Part shown: positions 56,514 through 64,000 of the stretch, piece after piece | Layout of the letters: each line of letters opens with the position of its first letter | Position numbering within the stretch: the stretch's first letter is position 1 | Source of the DNA: Clavelina lepadiformis | Taxonomy: Eukaryota > Chordata > Ascidiacea > Aplousobranchia > Clavelinidae | Assembly (NCBI RefSeq): GCF_947623445.1 | Contig: NC_135242.1 | Location: forward strand, 16,182,001-16,246,000 | Length of the DNA: 64,000 nucleotides | Reading direction: 5' to 3' | Made by a program: the position numbers and the translations under genes | The notes under the pieces: model-generated | The model's database searches: none | The model's input: only the letters and a program-made list of their open reading frames with translations | Told to the model about the DNA's origin: nothing

Positions 56514-56733
56514 TTTATGACGTTAACAAACAAATGCACAATGGGAAGTCTAGATTTTGGATTTGCGATTTGTTTTGCTGTTGAACTGTTATCAGACTTG
56601 CAAAAAAGAGAAAGGTTTTGTACGTTAAAAATAGGTTGCAGTTGCTTGCTCAGGTTGCAGTTGCTCTGCAGCACACCTAGCAGTGCCTTACGGGTCACTG
56701 TGGAGCACTGGTCTAAAACGAGAGTGATAAACC

Positions 56734-56771
56734 CATAGATATTCTATAAAGTGTTTTATAGGATATCTATG
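56734..56771. mobile_element. 38-bp micro-palindrome insertion with perfect 8-bp target duplication
   Basis: The insert is CATAGATATTCTATAAA, then GTG, then TTTATAGGATATCTATG: two inverted termini and almost nothing between. GATAAACC flanks it on both sides (56726-56733, 56772-56779). The ends equal those of the 1848-2452 element and the 48478 insertion. Confidence 0.88.
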
Positions 56772-56779
56772 GATAAACC

Positions 56780-57948
56780 CATCAGCGAAAATCTACCTGT
56801 CACCGTATTGTGATTCAGCAACTTCAGTATGCAGATGCCAGCAAAAGAGTGACTTCATTTAGGATTTAGCTTAATTCAACTTAGCTTGAAGAGGTTTCCT
56901 TTAGTTTTGTACTTCCATATGAGGATTGAGTGTTGAGGAATTATAACGTCATAATTTTTTTTTCTATTACCTCATAACTCTTTGCCATTCAGGCCCATTT
57001 GTGGGACTGCAAAAGTAAAAGAGACCCGATTTAAGCTAGTCTAGATTAGGCCCAGAAGGAAGATTTCAGTTAGGTTTAGATTACAAAAATCCAGGAAAAT
57101 TAATTTGAACAAGCGATTTTTGTATATTGATTTGACATTTTTGTTACTAAATTCAGATCTTGCCGTGTTTAAGTCTGACAACGAGGTTCTGGGGTAATTG
57201 GGTAATAATTTTATGTCAGATAGCAGTGATTTAGATTAATAGGCCTAAGGTCTGACTCTATATATTAGCGTAAATGATATTATTAACTAACACTGTAGTA
57301 TATATCTTCAACGCGCCAAAGATGATAGGCCTTAGAAATAAAATGATTGATTAATGGAATAGTTAATTAATTGTCAACTAGCCTATAAGCTGCTTACATT
57401 AGGAAATATGATATTTGAAAGCACCATTAAAAAGTTACCTGGTATTCACCAACTGTGTCACTATATGAATAGATTCCAAATTAAAATTATTTCAGTTTAA
57501 GCTTCTCGTGTTTTGTTTTTTTATACTGTTTTATAGTACGGTAGCCTACAATGTCATTTTTGTCATGATAAAGCTGCTTTAACTTAAAAAGGGTTAGAAA
57601 ACTCCGGATTAAATAATCAGTTAGCACTATTAACCTCACTATAAACCTTGTATTTAGACCGAAAGTAGTGTTTAAGTTTGCTCTTTTTCTCTGGTCAACC
57701 TAAACATTGTCAATTCAACTTTGGTCAACTCAGTCTGTCCAATCCGATCAACCTGCGTTGAATAAATATACTGTTGGCCAAGTTGACAATTGAGTCAAAC
57801 GTGGATCTGCCCAGAGGTTGAGTGACAAGATATCCTAGTTACACATTCTTGTTTTTCTTTGCATCACCATAATTTTCTATGTCTTAGGACTGTAAGGCCT
57901 CAATAATTTATTCTGAATCCCTGGTTCATCCCTGGTACATTTACTGCT
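56780..57948. other. Upstream region of the Rab gene
   Basis: No exon or transposon was recognised. A TTTTCTATGTCTTAG acceptor-like string at 57875-57889 could end a 5' UTR intron (or be a trans-splice acceptor) about 60 nt before the Rab ATG. A promoter cannot be placed. Confidence 0.4.
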
Positions 57949-58758
57949 ATGGCTGGAAGTGTATCTTCCTCTCGTGTCATGCAAGTACATAAAGATCGCG
58001 TAATTGCCCGATTTCCAGAAGCACATACAAAGGATGCTAGAATTGATCTAAAATTTGATTTTGACCCACGTGTGCGTCAGGCATGTGCTAATGACAAAGT
58101 AAACGCTGTGGGATTAAAGATATGCAAAATGATAGTGATTGGAGATGTGTCAGTGGGAAAAACTTCATTAGTCAACAGATTTTGCAAAAAAGCTTTTGAC
58201 GCAGATTACAAAGCAACAATTGGAGTTGATTTTGAAGTTGAAAGGTTTGAAGTATTAAACTCACCTTTTACACTGCAAATGTGGGACACGGCTGGGCAAG
58301 AACGATTTCAGTGCATTGCATCTGCATATTATAGAGGTGCAAATATCGTGACCATTGTATTTGATGTCTCCGACATCAATTCTTTAACCAATGCGACAAA
58401 GTGGCTTGAAGCAGCGCGTAAAGAAAATACAGGTGCTGAAGGCTTACTAGTATTTTTGGTGGGGACGAAGAAAGATTTAATAGCACCAGGTGCCTATCGT
58501 GATGTGGAAAAAGAAGCAATCAAACTTGCCCAAGCCATGAGTGCAGAATATTGGGCAGTTTCATCAAAAACAGGAGAATGTGTAAAAGAATTTTTCTTTC
58601 GTGTGGCCGCATTAGCTTTTGAAGGTTCAATACTTCGGGAAATGGAAAGAAGGCAGTTTTCTCGAGGTGCTCAGATAGGTGATGGGAATGCTATCAAGTT
58701 AAAGAATGAACCATCACCAAAATATAAAAATACCAAGGTTTCATGTTGTAAAACTTAA
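57949..58758 (+). CDS. Rab34/Rab36-like small GTPase, intronless
   Basis: This is one uninterrupted frame of 269 aa. After an N-terminal extension of about 60 residues (HKDRVIARFPE, FDPRVRQAC), which is typical of Rab34/36, come the GTPase motifs. The P-loop is GDVSVGKTS, switch I is YKATIGVDFEVERFEV, switch II is WDTAGQERFQCIASAYYRGA, and the base-specificity motifs are GTKKDL and VSSKTG. The C-terminus follows Rab34 (VREFFFRVAAL-like VKEFFFRVAALAFE) and ends SCCKT, a double-cysteine prenylation site of the CCXX type. By family it is a Golgi/late-endosome and ciliogenesis-linked Rab. Vertebrate RAB34 and RAB36 are split by several introns, so the intron-free coding region suggests either intron loss or a retrocopy. 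No poly(A) tract or target duplication was identified, and the frame is fully open. The ATG at 57949 fits the family length. Confidence 0.92.
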   Translation: MAGSVSSSRVMQVHKDRVIARFPEAHTKDARIDLKFDFDPRVRQACANDKVNAVGLKICKMIVIGDVSVGKTSLVNRFCKKAFDADYKATIGVDFEVERFEVLNSPFTLQMWDTAGQERFQCIASAYYRGANIVTIVFDVSDINSLTNATKWLEAARKENTGAEGLLVFLVGTKKDLIAPGAYRDVEKEAIKLAQAMSAEYWAVSSKTGECVKEFFFRVAALAFEGSILREMERRQFSRGAQIGDGNAIKLKNEPSPKYKNTKVSCCKT

Positions 58759-60205
58759 GAATAAGATCACTCGCCTCTACCATTATTTTGCGTGTTGTGA
58801 ACAGTGTCCTTTGAAATACTTTAAACATTCTGTTGTTTTGAAATGAAATGGCAAAAGTACAACTCAGTTGTATGATGCACTGTAGTTTCCAAGATATGGA
58901 ATATATATTGATTAGTTTTTATTTTGTAACGGGATGAATTGATTCAAATATTGAAGACATGTTTAAATATAACGTCGCAATGAAATACGTAGTCGGGCGG
59001 CAGGTAAATTGTATTCATATGATATTTATCTTATAATTGGGATATTTGAATAAATGCAATTAATACCTTAAATCCCATAATGGCCATGTAGGTAGTGGTT
59101 TGATGGTACCAGTTTCTGGTGTTTTTATAAACTGTGCAATTTGTAGTGTTACAATGTACAAGTTACCAACCGTGTAAATGTGTGATATCAATAAATCTTT
59201 TTTAGTAGTTTTTAGCATAATGCTACATACTTATATCTGTATTTTACTTACTTAAATTTGTGTAAATATTGGCCTTACGGTAGTTTAAATTTACATTTGG
59301 TATTATTTATCATACAAATATACTTTTGTTTTTGTTGCATCTCAGTGAGTCTATGCTGCTCTAACTTCCCACTGCTTTTGAACCAAATACGGGTGTTTCT
59401 TGTTTTTGCCCATATCAGACTATTAAAAAACATATTTATGGAAAGTTTCAGTTCAATTTAGGTTATTAACATGGTATAGTACAATTTCCAGAATGTGTTG
59501 AATTTAAAGTACTGATCCTTGTGCCACTACACCAGTGTAAGAGTTTATAACACAGCTATGACTGGATTTGCAGATTGCATTGTGTTTTATTTTGGCAATG
59601 TGAAATATATAAATAATAAATTTAATCCAACTAGTTACACTTACACCTTGAAATGTCTGCATTCTGCAAGTGAAATTTTTATTTTTTTTAGTGTGTTAAC
59701 TTAGTCTTTTATATGTTATTGGCTCTGCTTCATCAGTCTTATCTAGATGCACTCTTTGCACCGTCACACTTTGGTGAATGTATTCAATATTTTTGTAATG
59801 AGAACATTTATCCTGTTTGACTTTGTTATTAATAACATTGTTTGAATTTTACTATGTTTGTGACATGTACACTTCACAGGCACTGTGGTTTTGTAAGCTT
59901 TGTGTTGTAATGCTATTTTTATTTTGCATTGGTTAGCATATTTTTGTATTTTTCTGGTCTAATAAACTGTGATATATATCTATATATAGGTACTGTTAAT
60001 TAATTATGATTGATGATTCTCTTTGCCAAAAAGATGCTTTAGAATAGATGGAATGGTGCTACTAAAAATATTTTTTACTTACAGCTTTCAAGATAATTCA
60101 TAACTATATAAACTTGCATGCTATTTTATTAAATACAATTTATTTTTGCATGACATGGTGTATTGGCCAACAACACATAATGCCATATGGAAGTATGGTA
60201 TATCA
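58759..60205. other. Rab 3' UTR and spacer
   Basis: No exon was recognised. Possible poly(A) hexamers AATAAA occur near 59050, 59190 and 59960. ORFs at 59258-59461 and 59519-59704 lack family features. Confidence 0.5.
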
Positions 60206-60948
60206 CAGGGGTGGGCAAACTTTTTGTACTGAGGGCCACATTTGAAAAAATGTTGCAGCCGGCGGGCCGCACATTCTCATTACAAAGTAGGAAAATTTAC
60301 CCGGTGTGTAAATAAATGCATATTCATATTAAACACAATTTTTGTATTCCACACTCAGTTACGTTTAAATCTATGCAATCATCATCACAAAATTTAATGA
60401 GACTTGTGCAACTGTTCACAGTTTTACGGTTACGGTAGGCCTACGGTAGCCGCTACCGTAATTGTATTTTATGATCAAACAATTGAATCAAGCAATGCGT
60501 GAGAAGTGTATGTTGCAATACATGCGCGACTGACGCCTTACGGTATTACGGTAGGCCTACGGTAGCCGCTACCATAATTGTATTTTATGATCAAACAATT
60601 GAATCAAGCAATGCGTGAGAAGTGTATGTTGCAATACATGCGCGACTGACGCCTTACGGTATTACGGTAGGCCTACGGTAGCCGCTACCGTAATTGTATG
60701 TTATGATCAAACAATTGAATCAAGCAATGCGTGAGAAGTGTATGTTGCAATACAGTACATGCGCGACTGACGGCAGTGACGTGTGTGTGTTTACGCACTG
60801 AAAGTGAAGAGAAAAACACACTCGTAAAGGGAATAATATTTTGTCATGTAACCTGTTTAATTAAAACAATAAGTGATGAGTAGGAGTTTCTGCAATTGCC
60901 GGCGGGCCGCAGAAAATGGACCCGCGGGCCGTAGTTTGCCCACCCCTG
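60206..60948. mobile_element. hAT MITE containing a 116-bp tandem array (743 bp)
   Basis: The inverted ends are CAGGGGTGGGCAAACT and, complemented, CAGGGGTGGGCAAACT. Perfect 8-bp target duplications GTATATCA lie at 60198-60205 and 60949-60956. Internal GGGCCGCA-type motifs occur near both ends. It lies just upstream of NSFL1C. Confidence 0.95.
60431..60780 (+). repeat. Three tandem copies of a 116-bp unit
   Basis: TACGGTAGGCCTACGG starts units at 60431, 60547 and 60663, an exact 116-bp period. Units are nearly identical and include the palindromic GGTAGGCCTACGG and a TTGAATCAAGCAATGCG block. The last unit carries a small insertion near its end. Near-identity indicates recent amplification inside the MITE. 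Confidence 0.93.
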
Positions 60949-61133
60949 GTATATCATAAATTATCTCCATAAATATGCTCATGTCAAATAACATTTTGAT
61001 ATTGTACTACATAATGTTTACTGATTTTGTTGTTTTCCAACTTTTAAGTATCATTTATTATGTAACTCATCGTAATGTTGCTTATACTTAAGGTTTTAAG
61101 GCGCTTTTAACTTTTTCAAATAACTTAAAAACT

Positions 61134-63932
61134 ATGGACAATAAAGATGAATTGATTGCACAGTTTTGTTCTGTAGCCGATACTACAGAAGAACGTGCTT
61201 TATTTTATCTTGAAAGTGCTCAGTGGCAGTTGCCGGTAAGTTACCTATGAGTGGTATAATTAACCTACAATAATGGTTTTAGTTTAATTTAGCAATCTAG
61301 CCAGCCCAGTCTTGTGGAGTACTGACGCATGGCCAAGAAGCCCACATGATTATTAATATGGTGTAAAAGATTTTTTGTGTTACTCTGTTTTGCATATATA
61401 TAGGTTGCCCTGAGTAGCTTTTATGATACTGGAGCAGGTAGCAATAATGAAGCTAATGTGGAAGGTATGCTTTATGGAATTTAACAATTTTGTAATAAAA
61501 TGCTTAATGTTGTTTAAGTGAGCGGTTTTCAGGTACCAATGCAACATTTAAATTCAGTACAAGTACCTATCGGTAAAATCTCAAAGGACTCAATTACAAA
61601 ATATTTTACAGTAGTTATATCAAAATAGAGAAGCAGAATGGTTGTCAGTGGTTGATTAACTTTTATTTTGGCACCTCTGCTGACAATTTGAGTACATCCA
61701 AGTACTAAAATATTTGAAATTTGAATCAAGTGCTTCACTCAGTAACAAAATTTGGTACATGTGTTGGACAGTTGTTCATCCAATGATATGATCAGAGCTG
61801 GGCACAAGTGCGTTCCCTACGAACAGAACCACAAGCATGCTCCTTTTTTAGTGGTATCCACTCTTCGTCTTAGCACAAACATTTCTGTGAACATCCGAAG
61901 TGGTGGATGAAGAAAAAAAAATCTAAAGTTTTTAATTGCTATGGCATTAATCTTAGGCAAACAGTTAGCAATACTTCGCTTTCAACTGGTAACAATGAGC
62001 TCGTTTCTGGTGTTGCATAAAGCAACAAAATTGGTACGCTGTGACTATTTCACCAGAAAAATTTATGTTTTGAAAGCTATTTTTCACAGTTTTTTGTTGA
62101 CGTAACAATTCGAACACAACATTCCGGAAACTGTAATGTTCATGAAATAGTTTACTGTCACTGGTATTCTGATCTCCTTCATTCTCTGCTGGCTGCCGTT
62201 ATTTTGATAACTTGACCAATAGGTGTATCAAAATTAATAATCATTGGCATTTATAGCTCTAGCAAGGTCGGAATACTGTTTAGTCATTTTTGGCAAGTGT
62301 GATAAAAACTAAATTCATCAACATCTTATTCCATGAAATCTCACCTTTTTCACCGAACACCCGAGTGAGAGCGGCTCTTTTTTGAAAGGGATGGTTGCCC
62401 GGCTCTATATATTTTGGATTGTGCTCAGATATTTTGTTTTAGCAAAATTGTTTCTTCCAATTGCCATTTCCATGTGTAAAGCTGTAATTGTCATTTATCC
62501 TTTTTGTCAACATGTGAATATTGTGTATAATAGCTATGGATGAAGATTATCAACCCTCTGTAGATGAAGGCGCACCTAACTTAGTCCCACCCACTGACTC
62601 TAAAGGTTCTACTTCAAACTCAACTTTAACAACCAAGTCTAACAAAAGTAAAGCCACAAAGACAGGCAGCTCCCGCTTTGCATCTATTCATGATTTTGGT
62701 CGAGACCAAGACCAGAGTAGTGACGAAGAGGGTCAGAGGTACAAGTAGTTTTGGGGGTGTTGTTTGCCATCTGCAAACATAATTAATTATTCTTTATTGT
62801 GGGATAAGCTGTGATGTGAGTGTTACTTGCTGTTAATTTAATGGTTGTTACGATATATGCAGTAGCGTACATATTATTGATGTATGATAATTATTGTGAT
62901 AGTTTATTTTATGAAACATCTCGCTGTGACAATTTGGTTTTCATTATTTTCAAGAAACAAGCTTGTAGAAGGCATTTTGAATTTTGTATGGTCATTATTA
63001 ATTACAACATAAAACTAACTGACAGATTTTATGCTGGCGGTTCGGAACAAAGTGGCGAGCTTATAGTAGGTCCCCCTCGTAAGAAACAATCAAATGACGA
63101 AATTGCGAAGAATCTTTTTACTGAAGTACGGTATGCTATTTATTATAAAGTTTTATATATAATAAATGTACCAATAATTGTCTGACATTACTAAAATTGT
63201 AATATCATTAATAAAGAATTGTTTTTTTTATTTTGGTTGTTTCCAGTTTAATATGTTCCTTAATTATTTTTTCTAGCGACCTAATTGTACGTATTTCGCA
63301 AAGTAGCGGAACATTTGGTAAACTAATTAAAGCGATATTATAAACACAGCCGTTTTAGTGTGCGTTACCTAACAGTTTGTTATTGATTACATGTAGGCGA
63401 AAAAGCATGGAGCGCAAGCTGTAGAAGCTAGTTCAAGAGACACGGATAAGTCAAAATCACAAGCATTTGCAGGGGGAGGATACAAACTTGGTGAAACTGA
63501 AGAAGATTCTCAGTTTATTCCAGGTCAAGAACCACCACAAGAAAGGGGACCAGTATGTATGAACAGTGAATATATACAAAGATAGTGTTACTGTTGTCCA
63601 ACTAAAATGTTTTTGTCAAGTGTATTTCTGTATCATCAGAAGCATAAAACATCCTTTGAATGTTTTGGCACCATTTTAATGTTTTGACAACTATTGCAAC
63701 AATTTTGCATTAAGTAGCAATAACAATCTTTTAAATTTAACCCTTTTTTACACTATTTGTTCATAATTCCTGTGATATTTGGTATCTGTCCTATTCACTT
63801 TTTCAGTATCTCTTGTGTTTAGGTTAATGTTAGTCTTCGATTGTGGTCAAACGGTTTTACTGTGGATGATGGTCCTCTAAGAGAATTTAAAGATCCAGCA
63901 AATGAAGATTTCCTTAATAGCATAAAGAAAGG
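61134..63932 (+). CDS. NSFL1C: NSFL1 cofactor p47, 5' part (continues beyond the window)
   Basis: The exons seen are 61134-61235, 61404-61464, 62534-62738, 63026-63125, 63397-63552 and 63823-63932. Residues 1-45 are the UBA domain (FCSVADTTEERALFYLESAQWQL, ALSSFYD). An acidic linker leads to SRFASIHDFG, DEEGQRFYAGGSEQSGE and IVGPPRKK, which are diagnostic of p47. FAGGGYKLG and the start of the SEP domain (VSLRLWSNGFTVDDGPLRE, FLNSIKKG) follow. p47 is the adaptor of the AAA ATPase p97/VCP in Golgi and ER membrane fusion; its C-terminal UBX domain should lie past the window edge. The exon 4 donor is taken as GTACGG at 63126 because only this keeps the frame into AKKHGAQAVE. Intron 2 carries a hAT-like element. 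Confidence 0.95.
61793..62407. mobile_element. hAT-like inverted-repeat element in NSFL1C intron 2 (about 615 bp)
   Basis: The left end is CAGAGCTGGGCACAAG and the right end, complemented, TAGAGCCGGGCAACC. These resemble the ends of the 4236 and 14055 elements. The 8-bp target duplication is not clear, so the edges are provisional. Confidence 0.55.
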
Positions 63933-64000
63933 GTTAGTCTAATGCCTTCTTCATGCTGCATTGAGATAAAATAAAAGAAATATTGAGCAAAGCGGTATTA

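Larger units (their letters stand above)
50560..56710 (-). mobile_element. Degenerate hAT transposon hosting at least three insertions (6.15 kb)
   Basis: The ends are CAGTGCTCCGCAACC (50560) and, complemented, CAGTGCTCCACAGTGACC (56710). The flanks GTTTAGAA (50552-50559) and GTCTAAAA (56711-56718) agree at 6 of 8 bases. Remnants of a ZBED5/SCAND3-like transposase run on the minus strand from about 55958 to 50680. Inserted into it are a pogo element (50703-53975), a hAT MITE (54636-54811) and another hAT-like MITE (55983-56513). Net of insertions the host is about 2.2 kb, so it was already internally reduced. Confidence 0.8.

Noticed and set aside
60431-60780. CRISPR or pol III repeat array
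   Set aside because: Whole 116-bp units repeat without spacers and lie within a hAT MITE with perfect ends.

Overview
The window is AT-rich eukaryotic DNA carrying small-exon, chordate-like genes separated by DNA-transposon debris. The gene set is a stathmin-domain protein, a syntaxin-7/12 type SNARE, an RZ-type RGS protein, GDP-L-fucose synthase, a Rab34/36 GTPase and the p47 cofactor NSFL1C. Together with mostly short introns and P/THAP, hAT, pogo and MULE transposons, this fits an invertebrate chordate, most likely an ascidian such as Ciona. That is inference; no species-diagnostic locus was seen. No retrovirus-like or LTR element, rRNA or functional tRNA gene, or CRISPR array was recognised.

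Layout. 1-3.8 kb holds nested repeats: a tRNA-derived SINE split by a hAT MITE, and a 605-bp CATAGATATCC-ended element split by another hAT. 3.85-6.56 kb (+) is a seven-exon stathmin-domain gene with an N-myristoylation-type start. 8.3-14.9 kb (-) is an endosomal syntaxin whose SNARE-motif centre is encoded by two alternative 73-nt exons. 17.97-23.5 kb is a P-superfamily transposon with 380-bp terminal inverted repeats. It carries a THAP/P transposase on + and a convergent three-exon gene on -. 28.6-29.3 kb is a pogo-type MITE split by a hAT MITE. 29.5-36.5 kb (-) is the RGS gene. 36.9-37.0 kb is a 162-bp palindrome. 43.99-47.72 kb (+) is GDP-L-fucose synthase in eight exons. 48.2-56.8 kb is a transposon nest: a 6.15-kb degenerate hAT hosting an apparently intact pogo transposon (657-aa transposase with a C-terminal PHD finger), further hAT MITEs, and two 38-49-bp palindromic insertions with perfect 8-bp target duplications. 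57.95-58.76 kb (+) is an intronless Rab34/36. 61.13 kb to the end (+) is the 5' part of NSFL1C/p47, running out of the window.

The host genes do not form an operon or one pathway, though several act in membrane traffic (syntaxin, Rab34/36, p47 with p97/NSF-type ATPases). Exon boundaries were set by hand from GT/AG signals, reading-phase continuity and family similarity; the totals of the main models (stathmin, syntaxin, RGS, GFUS, minus-strand P-element gene, pogo) divide exactly into codons. The transposon calls rest on inverted repeats and target duplications read directly from the sequence. The strongest candidates for something undescribed are the two-gene P element, the mutually exclusive SNARE exons, and the micro-palindrome insertions.
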